Assembly (NCBI GenBank): GCA_035535055.1
Contig: DATLQT010000097.1
Location: 1-61,201, forward strand
Source: UBA6019 sp035535055
GTDB taxonomy: Bacteria; Chloroflexota; Dormibacteria; Dormibacterales; Dormibacteraceae
Direction of reading: 5' to 3'
Length of the DNA stretch: 61,201 nt
Shown here: positions 39,552-48,636 of the stretch, piece after piece
Layout of the letters: each line of letters begins with the position of its first letter
How positions within the stretch are numbered: position 1 is the stretch's first letter
Program-made: the position numbers and the translations under genes
The notes under the pieces: generated by a model
Database searches by the model: none
What the model saw: the letters and a program-made list of their open reading frames with translations, nothing else
Told to the model about the DNA's origin: nothing

Positions 39552-40261
39552 GCAAGGCCTGGATCGGCGCCGGCGCACTGGCCGCGCTGGTCCTGCTTGG
39601 CCTCGCCGGTGGCTACGTCTATTACTTCTCCGGACTCCGGACGGCTCCGGCGGCGCTGGCGCTACCGTCCCCATCGCCGTCCGCCGCGGCGGCCGCGGGC
39701 ACCGCGGACCTGGCGGGGTCATGGAAGGTCGCCGGCGGCTCGCAGGCCGAGTACCGGGTCCAAGAGCAGTTCGTCGGGCAGACCTCGAGCCATGAAGCCG
39801 TGGCCCGCACTTCCGGCGTCTCCGGGAGCCTGACCGTCACCGGCCAGCCGGGCGCGCTGGTGGCGAGCGCGATCAGCATCAGCGCCGATCTCAACGCCCT
39901 CCACAGCGTCGACCAGGTGGCCGGTTTCAATGTCAGCAACCGGGACCGGATCGTCAGCCAGTCACTCGCCGTCTCCCAGTTTCCGCAGGCCGCCTTCGTT
40001 GCTGACACGGTCGCGCTTCCCGCCGGGTTGGCGAGCGGCCAGCAGGTCACCCTCAGCGTCCCGGGCAAGCTGACCATCCATGGAGTGACGAGGAGCGTCA
40101 CCGCCACGCTCCAGGTCCAGGAGAGCGGCGCCCAGGTGCAGGTGGCGGGCAAGATCCTAACCGACATGACCCAGTTCGGGATCAGCCCGCCCCAGATCGG
40201 GTTCACCAATGTCAAGCCGGCGGTGACCATCGACTTCCTGGTCGGGTTCGCGAAGGCCTAG
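39548..40261 (+). CDS. YceI-family protein, membrane-anchored
   Basis: This 237-residue protein starts at GTG 39548. An N-terminal transmembrane helix (residues 5-30) and a Pro/Ser/Ala linker precede a YceI lipocalin-like domain (about 55-235; 'GSWKVAGGSQAEYRVQE', 'RDRIVSQSLAVSQFPQAAF', 'LTIHGVTRSV'). YceI proteins bind polyisoprenoids or amphiphilic molecules such as quinones in the periplasm. Next to a redox operon with the same regulatory repeats, it may hold a lipid-soluble redox carrier. Confidence 0.88.
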   Translation: MSKAWIGAGALAALVLLGLAGGYVYYFSGLRTAPAALALPSPSPSAAAAAGTADLAGSWKVAGGSQAEYRVQEQFVGQTSSHEAVARTSGVSGSLTVTGQPGALVASAISISADLNALHSVDQVAGFNVSNRDRIVSQSLAVSQFPQAAFVADTVALPAGLASGQQVTLSVPGKLTIHGVTRSVTATLQVQESGAQVQVAGKILTDMTQFGISPPQIGFTNVKPAVTIDFLVGFAKA

Positions 40262-40306
40262 GCATCGCGCCGATGGAGGGTCCCGCCTCGAGCGGAGCCG
40301 GCTGGC

Positions 40307-42589
40307 TTAGAGCTTCGCCGCCTGGATCGCCTGCCAGACCCGCTCCGAGGTGAGCGGCATGTCGATGTGACGGACGCCGAGGTGGCTGACCGCGTCGATG
40401 ACCGCGTTCTGGACCGCGGGCGTCGACCCGATCGTCCCCGATTCCCCGATCCCCTTGGCGCCCAGCGGGTTGAGCGGGCTTGGCGTGACTGTGTGAGCGG
40501 TGACGATCTCGGGCATCTCGGTCGCCATCGGCGCCGCGTAGTCCAGCAGGCTGGCCGTCACCGGGTTCCCGTCGGCGTCGTAGACGATCTCCTCGAACAT
40601 CGCCTGGGCGAGGCCCTGGGCGATGCCGCCGTGGACCTGGCCCTCGGCGAGAAGCGGGTTGATGATCCTGCCGCAGTCGTCAACCGCGACGAGCTTCAGT
40701 ACCTTGGTCGCCCCAGTCTCGGCGTCCACCTCGACCGTGCAGATGTGAGCTCCGAAGGGGAAGGTGGCGTCGTCCTGGGTGAAGTCGAGATCCTCTTTGA
40801 GGCCGGTCTCGATGTCCCCGGGCAGCTTCGAGGGGTCGGCTGCGGCGCCCGCCACGTCGAGCCAACCCACGCCCGAGCCCGGGACACCGACGACCTGGAA
40901 GCGCCCGTCGCGCAGCTCCAGGTCCTCGTGGCTCACCTCCAGCAGGTGGGCGGCGATCCGCATCGCCTTGGCCCGGACGGCACCCGCCGCGCCGTGGACG
41001 GCGCTGCCGCCCAGCTGCATCGAGCGGGAACCGACGCTGCCGTCTCCGCGCTTGACGGCGAAGGTGTCGGACTCGACCACCCGCACCGAGTCGAAGGGAA
41101 CCTGCAGCTCCTCGGCGGCGACCTGGGCGAGCGAGGTCTCGTGGCCCTGCCCGTAGTTGGTGGTGCCACAGAGCACTATCACCTTCCCGTCGGGCTCGAC
41201 CTCGACCGACCCCCACTCGCTGGTGGCGCCGACCGCGGTGATCTCGACGTAGGTCGAGACTCCGATCCCCAGCAGCCGCGGGTCGCCCGCCTCGCGGCGA
41301 CGCGCCTGCTCCCTGCGCAGCTCGTCGTACCCCGCCAGCCTGACGGCCTCGTCGAGGGCCTTTCGATAGTCACCCGAGTCGTAGGTGTAGCCAGCCTTGG
41401 TGCGGTAGGGGAAGGCGTCCGGCGGGATCAGGTTGCGGCGCCGAAGCTCGACCGGATCCATCTTCAGCTCCATCGCCAGCATGTCCATGGCCCGCTCCAG
41501 CATCGCCGCCGCCTCGGGGCGGCCGGCGCCGCGGTAGGCAGCCACGGTGGTGGTATTGGTGGCCGCGCTGCGGGCCGCGTAGTCGATCCGCGGGATGGCG
41601 TAGACGCCGCTCGACATCATCCCGGTCAGCAGGGGCAGGAAGGCGCCGATGGCCGGGTAGGCGCCTGCGTCGCCGACGACCCGGGCACGAAGCCCGATGA
41701 GTCGCCCCTCGCGGGTGGCGCCCAGCTCCACCTCCTGGACCTGGGCCCTCCCGTGGGTCATCGCGACCATGTTCTCCGAGCGCGTCTCCATCCAGCCCAC
41801 CGGGCGCCCGAGCTTGCGGGCGGCGGCCGCGACGGCGACCGTCTCGAACTGGCAGCCGGCCTTGGCCCCGAAGCCCCCGCCGACGTCGTTGGAGACGACC
41901 TGGACCTGACTCTCCTCCAACCCCAGTGCGCCGGCGACCGTGTCGCGGACCGAGAAGACCTGCTGGCTCGAGGCCCAGATCTTGAGGCCGTCGGCGGACG
42001 GCTCGGCCAGGGTGGCGTGAGTCTCCAGGGGGACTGGCGCCACCCGCTGGTTGACGAAGCGGCCGCGGATCACCACCTCGGCTCCCTCGAGGGCGTCCTC
42101 ATCGGCTCCGAAGGCGTTGCTGAAAGCGAGGTTGCTGCCGTGGTCGGGGAAGAGCAGCGGCGCGCCCTCCTGGAGGGCCTTCTCGGGATCGATGACGTGT
42201 GGGATCGGCTCGAGGTCGACCTCGACGGCGGCCGCCGCGTCCACCGCCTGCTCCCTGGTCTCGGCGACGACCAGGGCGATCGGTTCGCCCACGAAGCGGA
42301 CCACGCCCTCGGCCAGCGGCGGCTTGTTGAAGTCGCTTCCCAGGGGCGGGAAGCCCGGCAGCGGCGCAAGTCCGAGGTCGGCCGCCAGGTAGACCGCGGC
42401 CACGCCCGGCATCGAATGCGCCGTGGTGGCGTCGACGCTGCTGATGCGGGCGTGGGCGAGAGGGGAGCGCACGAACTGGGCGTGGAGGGCGCGTGCCACC
42501 TTGACGTCGGCCACGTACAGGCCGGCGCCGGTGATGAGTCGGGGATCCTCGCGCCGCTTGACCGCGTTTCCGAGGATCGAGCCCTGCAT
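40307..42589 (-). CDS. Molybdenum hydroxylase large subunit, CoxL form II-like, orphan
   Basis: This 760-residue subunit belongs to the CO dehydrogenase/xanthine oxidase family. The active-site loop reads 'AYRGAGRPEAA', the AYRGAGR signature of form II (BMS-type) enzymes, not form I CO dehydrogenase. The catalytic Glu lies in 'GIGESGTIGST'. FAD (CoxM) and 2Fe-2S (CoxS) subunit genes are absent nearby. It is convergent with the YceI gene. It likely oxidises an aldehyde, purine or aromatic compound using subunits encoded elsewhere. Confidence 0.9.
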   Translation of the reverse strand: MQGSILGNAVKRREDPRLITGAGLYVADVKVARALHAQFVRSPLAHARISSVDATTAHSMPGVAAVYLAADLGLAPLPGFPPLGSDFNKPPLAEGVVRFVGEPIALVVAETREQAVDAAAAVEVDLEPIPHVIDPEKALQEGAPLLFPDHGSNLAFSNAFGADEDALEGAEVVIRGRFVNQRVAPVPLETHATLAEPSADGLKIWASSQQVFSVRDTVAGALGLEESQVQVVSNDVGGGFGAKAGCQFETVAVAAAARKLGRPVGWMETRSENMVAMTHGRAQVQEVELGATREGRLIGLRARVVGDAGAYPAIGAFLPLLTGMMSSGVYAIPRIDYAARSAATNTTTVAAYRGAGRPEAAAMLERAMDMLAMELKMDPVELRRRNLIPPDAFPYRTKAGYTYDSGDYRKALDEAVRLAGYDELRREQARRREAGDPRLLGIGVSTYVEITAVGATSEWGSVEVEPDGKVIVLCGTTNYGQGHETSLAQVAAEELQVPFDSVRVVESDTFAVKRGDGSVGSRSMQLGGSAVHGAAGAVRAKAMRIAAHLLEVSHEDLELRDGRFQVVGVPGSGVGWLDVAGAAADPSKLPGDIETGLKEDLDFTQDDATFPFGAHICTVEVDAETGATKVLKLVAVDDCGRIINPLLAEGQVHGGIAQGLAQAMFEEIVYDADGNPVTASLLDYAAPMATEMPEIVTAHTVTPSPLNPLGAKGIGESGTIGSTPAVQNAVIDAVSHLGVRHIDMPLTSERVWQAIQAAKL

Positions 42590-42732
42590 GAACGCATACG
42601 GTAAACGCCTTCGGAGGAAGCTGGGGCTTTAGCAATTGGCTGCGGCTGTGGCCTGGACACCAACAGGGGCGGGCGCTTTGGTGGGCGGCGCACTAGCCCC
42701 GGGTCGGTCGAACACGCAAGCTACACAGCATC

Positions 42733-42768
42733 TTGGATTCGCGACACGTAGAGCTGCTCCTTACTTAG
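42733..42768 (+). CDS. Putative leucine leader peptide of leuA
   Basis: A short reading frame from TTG 42733 encodes 11 residues ending 'VELLLT' with CTG CTC CTT directly before ACT TAG. Three consecutive Leu codons just before the stop, followed at once by a hairpin and then a terminator, is the classic layout of ribosome-mediated attenuation of leucine synthesis. The TTG start lacks a ribosome-binding site and is the weakest point; no in-frame ATG or GTG is available after the upstream TAG. Confidence 0.5.
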   Translation: MDSRHVELLLT

Positions 42769-42836
42769 GCGGGCGCCCACCGGGTGCCCGCGAAGACCTC
42801 CCGTGCCGAACGCCGGCCCCGGGAGGTCTTTGTTTT
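42769..42836 (+). terminator. leuA attenuator: pause hairpin plus Rho-independent terminator
   Basis: Immediately after the leader stop, GCGGGCGCCC-ACC-GGGTGCCCGC (42769-42791) forms a 10-bp hairpin with one G-U pair. It is followed by AAGACCTCCCG (42793-42803) pairing with CGGGAGGTCTT (42820-42830), 11 bp, and TGTTTT (42831-42836). The terminator ends 21 nt before leuA ATG 42858, so it must be bypassed for expression. No T-box consensus is found. Confidence 0.75.
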
Positions 42837-42857
42837 CAAAAGGAAACCAACACAGAG

Positions 42858-44558
42858 ATGAACCGGATGCCGATCGGGAAGTACCAGCCGTACCCCAAGG
42901 TGGACCTGCCGGACCGGCGCTGGCCAGGTCGCAACATCGCCACCGCACCGACCTGGTGCAGCGTCGACCTCCGGGACGGCAACCAGGCGCTCATCGATCC
43001 CATGGACGTCCACCGCAAGCAGCGCCTCTTCCGCCTTCTGGTGGAGATGGGCTTCAAGGAGATCGAGGTCGGCTTCCCCGCCGCATCTCAGCCTGACTAC
43101 GACTTCGTCCGGCTTCTGGTCGAAGAGGACCTGGTGCCGGAGGACGTGACGATCCAGGTCCTGACCCAGGCCCGCGACGAGCTGATCGGGCGGACCTTCG
43201 AGAGCATCACCGGCGCCCGGCGCGCCATCGTCCACCTCTACAACTCGACCTCGACGCTGCAGCGCCGGGTGGTCTTCGGCCTCGACCGGGCGGGGATCGT
43301 CGGCATCGCCGTCCACGGCGCCGAATTGATCCGCGACCTCGCCGCCAAGATGTCGGGCACCGACCTCACCTTCGAGTATTCGCCGGAGAGCTTCACCGGC
43401 ACCGAGCTGGACTTCGTGAAGGAGATCAGCGAGGCCGTGATGGCGGTCTGGCGGCCCACGCCCGATAGCAAGATGATCCTGAACCTCCCGGCAACGGTGG
43501 AGATGAGCACGCCCAACATCTACGCCGACCAGATCGAGTGGTGCGATCGGAACATCGACCACCGCGACAGCTGGATCCTCAGCGTCCATCCCCACAACGA
43601 CCGCGGCTCCGCGGTGGGAGCGACCGAGCTAGCGTTGATGGCCGGCGCGGAGCGGGTGGAAGGGACGCTCTTCGGCAACGGGGAGCGCACCGGCAACGTA
43701 GACGTTGTGACGCTGGCCCTGAACCTATTCACGCAGGGCGTCGAGCCCGGGCTCGACCTCTCTGACATCGACCACGCGCGGCGGGTGGCCGAGGATTGCA
43801 ACCAGCTGCCGGTCCATCCCCGTCACCCGTACGCCGGCGAACTGGTCTACACCGCCTTCTCCGGCTCTCACCAGGACGCGATCAAGAAGGGGATGGAGGC
43901 GCTCGAGAAGAGCGGCGGGCCGGCCTGGGAGGTTCCCTACCTGCCTATCGACCCCCACGACGTCGGCCGCACCTACGAGGCGATCATCCGCGTCAACAGC
44001 CAGTCCGGGAAGGGTGGCGTCGCCTACATCCTGAAGAGCGAGCACCACCTCGACCTCCCGCGGCGGTTGCAGATCGAGTTCATGCGCGTCATCCAGCAGA
44101 TCACCGACGCCAGCGGCAAGGAGATCACGCCGGAGGAGATCTGGACCGCCTTCCAGTGGACCTACCTGAACCCGGAAACTCCTCTTGAGCTGGTGGAGCA
44201 CGAGACCAGCGACCACGGCGGCGGCACCGCGCTGGAGGCGGTGATCAGCCTCGACGGCGAGGAGGTCTCGATCTCGGGCCGCGGTAACGGGCCCATCGCC
44301 GCCTTCGTCGACGCCCTGCGGCAGGGCTGCGGGATCCGGCTCCGGGTCCTCGACTTCGTGGAGCACGCGGTGGCCGCCGGCACCGACGCGACCGCGGTCG
44401 CCTACGTCGAGGCCGCCGACGAGGAGGGCAAGGTGGCCTGGGGCGTCGGCATGGACGCCAACATTCTCACGGCATCCCTGAAGGCCGTAGTCAGCGCCGT
44501 CTCAAGGCTCGGGATCGCGGCCTCCGAAGCGGAGACGGAGGAGACGGCGGCTGGGTAG
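42858..44558 (+). CDS. leuA: 2-isopropylmalate synthase (long actinobacterial-type form)
   Basis: This 566-residue enzyme condenses acetyl-CoA with 2-ketoisovalerate in the first committed step of leucine synthesis. ATG 42858 is preceded by AAAGGAAA. The TIM-barrel catalytic domain has 'CSVDLRDGNQALIDPMD' and 'HPHNDRGSAVGATELALMAG' with metal-binding His residues, and 'LFGNGERTGNVD'. The C-terminal LeuA regulatory domain (about 440-560) provides leucine feedback inhibition. It is controlled by the upstream attenuator. Other leu genes are not adjacent. Confidence 0.95.
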   Translation: MNRMPIGKYQPYPKVDLPDRRWPGRNIATAPTWCSVDLRDGNQALIDPMDVHRKQRLFRLLVEMGFKEIEVGFPAASQPDYDFVRLLVEEDLVPEDVTIQVLTQARDELIGRTFESITGARRAIVHLYNSTSTLQRRVVFGLDRAGIVGIAVHGAELIRDLAAKMSGTDLTFEYSPESFTGTELDFVKEISEAVMAVWRPTPDSKMILNLPATVEMSTPNIYADQIEWCDRNIDHRDSWILSVHPHNDRGSAVGATELALMAGAERVEGTLFGNGERTGNVDVVTLALNLFTQGVEPGLDLSDIDHARRVAEDCNQLPVHPRHPYAGELVYTAFSGSHQDAIKKGMEALEKSGGPAWEVPYLPIDPHDVGRTYEAIIRVNSQSGKGGVAYILKSEHHLDLPRRLQIEFMRVIQQITDASGKEITPEEIWTAFQWTYLNPETPLELVEHETSDHGGGTALEAVISLDGEEVSISGRGNGPIAAFVDALRQGCGIRLRVLDFVEHAVAAGTDATAVAYVEAADEEGKVAWGVGMDANILTASLKAVVSAVSRLGIAASEAETEETAAG

Positions 44559-44625
44559 ATGGCCCAGCCCCTCGTTTGACCACCGCAAGCCCGCCGTTCG
44601 ACGGACGGATGACGCCGCGAGCACC

Positions 44626-44631
44626 TAGGCT
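44626..44631 (+). promoter_or_regulatory. -10 element (TAGGCT) of a likely leaderless promoter
   Basis: TAGGCT ends 9 nt before the TTG at 44641. The sequence is identical to the -10 box at 33429. No ribosome-binding site precedes the TTG, which supports the TTG rather than the ATG at 44647 as the start. Confidence 0.45.
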
Positions 44632-44640
44632 GAGCGAATC

Positions 44641-46206
44641 TTGGCCATGCGAGGCGTGTCGGTCCCTTCCCCCCCGACGACCGACCGATACGGGGACCTG
44701 CGCGCGCTCGGCGAGGCGCTGACGGAGCGCTGCGACGATTGCTGCACGAGGTGCGAGGAGCGGCGCGAGGCGCTCGGCATCGCCGACGTGGGGACGGCCG
44801 ATTTCAGAACCCGCCGGCGGGCCAGCCAGCTGCTCGGCGTGCAGCTGTTCGCGCGCTGGCTGTTGACTGGCGAGGGAGCCACCGTCGAAGAGCGCAACTG
44901 GCTCGGTGGGCTGGGCGAGCAGGGCGCGAAGACCGGCGTCTCCATCACCAACCTGACCCGGGGCCAGCTGATCTTCCGGGACGTCGTTGGCGAGCTGATC
45001 GACGAAGAAGCCGCCCGCCTCAATACGCCTCGAGCCGTCCTCGACCAGGTCCGCCGGATGAACGTCGCCAGCTGCGACAGCGGCGTTCTCTGGATGACAC
45101 GCTACTTCGACGCCGAGCTGGTCGCGTCGCAGGCGCGCTTCCGGAGCGTCTTCGAATCGATGGCCTGCGGCGTGCTGGTCGTCTCGCCCGACGGGGGCAT
45201 CACGGGTTGCAATGACGCGGCGGCGGCGATGCTCCATGTCACCCCGGAGGCGATGATCGGCACCAGTGTCTTTGATGCCGGCCCCAACTACCAGGACGAG
45301 ACCGGGGCGGCGCTGGAGCGGATCCCGACCGCGGAGGCGGTGGAGACCGGGAAACCCGTCCGCGGCCGGGTGGTGAAGCACGTCTTCGGCGACGGGTCGC
45401 CGACGCGCTGGCACCTGGTCGATGCGATGCCCATCTTCGACGAGGGCGGGGACCTGCTCCAGGTGGTGAGTTCGTTCGTCGACGTCACCGGCGTGAGAGT
45501 GGCCGAGGAGCTGCAGGAGGAGAGCGCTGCCAAGAGCCGCTTCCTGGGCACTATGAGCCACGAGCTGCGCACGCCGCTCACCGCCATCCTCGGATTCACC
45601 CAGCTGCTCCGCAGTCAGTCCGCCAAGCTGGATCAGAAGCAGCGCCGCCACCTGGCCAACATAGAGTCGAGCGGGAAGCACCTGCTGGCCCTGATCAGCG
45701 ACGTCCTGGAGCTGAGCCGGGCGGCCTCCGGCCAGCTCGTCGTGACCCTATCAGAGGTCGACGTCGCGGCGGTCATCGAGGAGGTCATCGGCGAGTTTGA
45801 GCCGATACTGGCCAAGCAGCCCGTAGCCCTGCGGATGGAGGTCGAGCCCGGCCTCCGCGCGATGGTCGACCGCGGCCGGTTTCAGCAGGTGCTGGAGAAC
45901 CTGGTCTCCAACGCTCTCAAGTTCACCGAGAAGGGGAGTGTCAAGGTGGTCGCCGGCCGGCTGCAGGACTGGGTCGAGGTCCGGGTCACCGACACCGGGA
46001 TCGGCATTCCCGCCGACCACCTCGATCGAGTCTTCGATGGGTTCACCCAGATTGACGACGGCACGACTCGCATCCGCGGCGGCGCTGGCCTCGGCCTTCC
46101 GCTCAGCCGCCGGCTGGTTGAGATGATGGGAGGGCTGCTGACCCTGGAGAGCAAGCTCGGCGAGGGGACGACGGCGGTCGTCCGACTGCTGCTCGCGTCC
46201 GGCTGA
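44641..46206 (+). CDS. PAS sensor histidine kinase with N-terminal Cys cluster
   Basis: This 521-residue kinase (TTG 44641; ATG 44647 possible) has an N-terminal helical domain (1-160) resembling RsbR-type sensor domains, a PAS domain (165-285), a HisKA helix with the phospho-acceptor His 307 in 'GTMSHELRTPLTAILGF', and a HATPase domain ('NLVSNALKFTEKG', 'DTGIGIPADHL', 'GGAGLGLPLSRR'). The N terminus contains C31, C34, C35 and C38 (CDDCCTRC), which could bind a metal or iron-sulfur cluster or form disulfides. No response regulator gene is adjacent. Confidence 0.87.
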   Translation: MAMRGVSVPSPPTTDRYGDLRALGEALTERCDDCCTRCEERREALGIADVGTADFRTRRRASQLLGVQLFARWLLTGEGATVEERNWLGGLGEQGAKTGVSITNLTRGQLIFRDVVGELIDEEAARLNTPRAVLDQVRRMNVASCDSGVLWMTRYFDAELVASQARFRSVFESMACGVLVVSPDGGITGCNDAAAAMLHVTPEAMIGTSVFDAGPNYQDETGAALERIPTAEAVETGKPVRGRVVKHVFGDGSPTRWHLVDAMPIFDEGGDLLQVVSSFVDVTGVRVAEELQEESAAKSRFLGTMSHELRTPLTAILGFTQLLRSQSAKLDQKQRRHLANIESSGKHLLALISDVLELSRAASGQLVVTLSEVDVAAVIEEVIGEFEPILAKQPVALRMEVEPGLRAMVDRGRFQQVLENLVSNALKFTEKGSVKVVAGRLQDWVEVRVTDTGIGIPADHLDRVFDGFTQIDDGTTRIRGGAGLGLPLSRRLVEMMGGLLTLESKLGEGTTAVVRLLLASG

Positions 46207-46218
46207 AGGCTTTCCGCC

Positions 46219-46224
46219 TAGCCT
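46219..46224 (+). promoter_or_regulatory. -10 element (TAGCCT) of a likely leaderless promoter
   Basis: TAGCCT lies 8 nt before the ATG at 46233 of the phosphoketolase gene, without a ribosome-binding site and only 12 nt past the previous stop. Confidence 0.42.
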
Positions 46225-46232
46225 AGTCAGCG

Positions 46233-48611
46233 ATGGCGGCGCCGAACTCTGTGCTCTCGAAGGCCGAACTGGAGTTGGTCGACTCCTACTGGCGGGCGGC
46301 CAACTACCTCTCGGTGGGCCAGATTTACCTCCTCGACAACCCGCTGCTGGAGGAGCCGCTGAAGGTCGAGCACGTCAAGCCGCGGCTCCTCGGCCACTGG
46401 GGCACGACTCCAGGGCTGAACCTCCTCTACGCCCACCTGAACCGGGTGATCAAGGCCCGGGACCTCAACTGCATGTACGTCATCGGGCCCGGCCACGGCG
46501 GCCCCGGCATCGTCGCCAACGCCTGGCTGGAGGGGACCTACAGCGAGGTCTATCCCCGGATCTCCTACGACCGCGAAGGTATGCGCCGGCTCTTCCGCCA
46601 GTTCTCCTTCCCCGGTGGCATCCCGAGCCACGTCGCGCCGGAGACGCCCGGCTCCATCCACGAGGGCGGCGAGCTCGGCTACTCGCTGCTCCATGCCTAC
46701 GGGGCGGCGTTCGACAACCCGGACCTGGTGGTCGCCTGCGTCGTCGGCGACGGTGAGGCCGAGACCGGCCCCCTGGCGGCCAGCTGGCACTCCAACAAGT
46801 TCCTCGACCCGGCTCGCGACGGCGCCGTGCTACCGATCCTCCACCTGAACGGCTGGAAGATCTCCAACCCGACGGTTCTCGCCCGCCTCCCGGACGCCGA
46901 GCTGACCGCCCTCCTAGAGGGCTACGGCCACCGCGTCTTATGGGTCGAGGGCGAGGACCCCGGCCTCGTCCACCAGAGACTCGCGGCCGTTATGGACGAA
47001 GCCTTCGACGAGATCGCGCAGATCCAGTCGCTGGCACGCAACCAGGATTGGACGGGGGTTCCCCGGTGGCCCATGATCGTGCTTCGGACCCCCAAGGGCT
47101 GGACCGGTCCGCGGGAGGTGGACGGGGTCCAGGTCGAGGGCACCTATCGCGCCCACCAGGTGCCGGTGACCGACCTCCAGAAGCCGGGTCACCTAGCGAT
47201 CCTGGAGCGCTGGATGCGCAGCTACAGGCCGGCCGAGCTGTTCACCGCCGAGGGAGCGTTGCGACCCGATCTGGCCGCGCTGGCGCCGGAGGGCGAGCGG
47301 CGGATGAGCGCCAACCCCCACGCCAATGGCGGCCTGCTCCTGAAAGACCTGGACCTCCCGGACTTTCGCGACTACGCCGTGAAGGTCGAGACGGCGATCT
47401 CGAAGAGCGAGGCGACCAGGGTGCTGGGCGGCTTCCTGCGCGACATCATCAGGCGCAACCCGCGGAACTTCCGGCTGATGGGACCCGACGAGACCGCCTC
47501 CAACCGGCTACAGGAGGTCTTCGCGGCGACCGACCGGACCTGGCTCGAGGCGGGCAATCCCAACGACGACCACCTAGCCCCGGATGGCCGGGTGATGGAG
47601 GTGCTGAGCGAGCACCTCTGCGAGGGATGGCTCGAGGGCTACCTGCTCACCGGCCGGCACGGCCTCTTCAACTGTTACGAGGCCTTCATCCACATCATCG
47701 ACTCGATGGTCAACCAGCACGCCAAGTGGCTGAAGGTGACCAACCAGATCCCCTGGCGGCGGCCGATCTCCTCGCTCAACTACCTGCTCACCTCGCACGT
47801 CTGGCGGCAGGATCACAACGGCTTCAGCCATCAGGACCCGGGCTTCATCGACTTCGTGGTCAACAAGAAGGCGGAGATCGTCCGCGTCTACCTGCCGCCC
47901 GACGCCAACTGCCTGCTCTCGGTGGCCGACCACTGCCTGCGGAGCCGCCAGTACATCAACGTGATAGTGGCCGGCAAGCAGCCGGCGCTCGACTACCTGT
48001 CGATGGAGGACGCGGTGGCCCACTGCACGCGGGGCATCGGCATCTGGGACTGGGCTTCGAACGACCAAGACGGGGACCCCGACGTGGTCCTCGCCTGCGC
48101 CGGCGACATCCCCACCCTGGAGGCGGCCGCGGCGGCCGAACTCCTTCGCCGCCACCTGCCCGACCTCAAGGTGCGCTTCATCAACGTGGTCGACCTGATG
48201 CGGCTGCAGCCCGACAGCGAGCATCCCCACGGCCTTCCCGACAGCGAGTTCGACAACCTCTTCACGGCCGACCGGCCGGTCATCTTCGCCTACCACGGCT
48301 ACCCGTGGCTGATCCACCGGCTGACCTACCGGCGGCACAACCACGCCAACCTCCACGTCCGCGGTTACAAGGAGGAGGGCACCACCACGACCCCCTTCGA
48401 CATGGTGATGATGAACGAGCTCGATCGCTTCCACCTGGTGATGGACGTCATCGACCGGGTGCCCGGCCTCGGCTCTCGCGCAGCTCACATCCGGCAGGAG
48501 ATGAGCGACCTCCGGATGCGCTACCGCCAGTACACCCGCGACCACGGTGACGACGCCCCCGAGGTCCGCGACTGGACCTGGCCGTCGCCCTCGCGCGGCA
48601 AGTCCGCCTAG
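46233..48611 (+). CDS. xfp: Phosphoketolase (xylulose-5-P/fructose-6-P)
   Basis: This 792-residue thiamine-diphosphate enzyme cleaves xylulose 5-phosphate or fructose 6-phosphate to acetyl phosphate plus an aldose phosphate. Motifs: 'LLGHWGTTPGLNLLYAH', 'GPGHGGPG', the ThDP-binding 'VVGDGEAETGP' and 'HLNGWKISNPT', and C-terminal 'HPHGLPDSEFDNLF'. The length is standard. Acetate kinase follows 25 nt later, so acetyl phosphate is converted to acetate and ATP. Confidence 0.95.
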   Translation: MAAPNSVLSKAELELVDSYWRAANYLSVGQIYLLDNPLLEEPLKVEHVKPRLLGHWGTTPGLNLLYAHLNRVIKARDLNCMYVIGPGHGGPGIVANAWLEGTYSEVYPRISYDREGMRRLFRQFSFPGGIPSHVAPETPGSIHEGGELGYSLLHAYGAAFDNPDLVVACVVGDGEAETGPLAASWHSNKFLDPARDGAVLPILHLNGWKISNPTVLARLPDAELTALLEGYGHRVLWVEGEDPGLVHQRLAAVMDEAFDEIAQIQSLARNQDWTGVPRWPMIVLRTPKGWTGPREVDGVQVEGTYRAHQVPVTDLQKPGHLAILERWMRSYRPAELFTAEGALRPDLAALAPEGERRMSANPHANGGLLLKDLDLPDFRDYAVKVETAISKSEATRVLGGFLRDIIRRNPRNFRLMGPDETASNRLQEVFAATDRTWLEAGNPNDDHLAPDGRVMEVLSEHLCEGWLEGYLLTGRHGLFNCYEAFIHIIDSMVNQHAKWLKVTNQIPWRRPISSLNYLLTSHVWRQDHNGFSHQDPGFIDFVVNKKAEIVRVYLPPDANCLLSVADHCLRSRQYINVIVAGKQPALDYLSMEDAVAHCTRGIGIWDWASNDQDGDPDVVLACAGDIPTLEAAAAAELLRRHLPDLKVRFINVVDLMRLQPDSEHPHGLPDSEFDNLFTADRPVIFAYHGYPWLIHRLTYRRHNHANLHVRGYKEEGTTTTPFDMVMMNELDRFHLVMDVIDRVPGLGSRAAHIRQEMSDLRMRYRQYTRDHGDDAPEVRDWTWPSPSRGKSA

Positions 48612-48636
48612 CCAGTTCGGCTCTCCGAGAACCGCC

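Noticed and set aside
42769..42836. T-box riboswitch upstream of leuA
   Set aside because: The sequence 'GGGTGCCCGCG' superficially recalls the T-box core, but the UGGN bulge and the rest of the consensus are missing, while a leader frame with three Leu codons is present.
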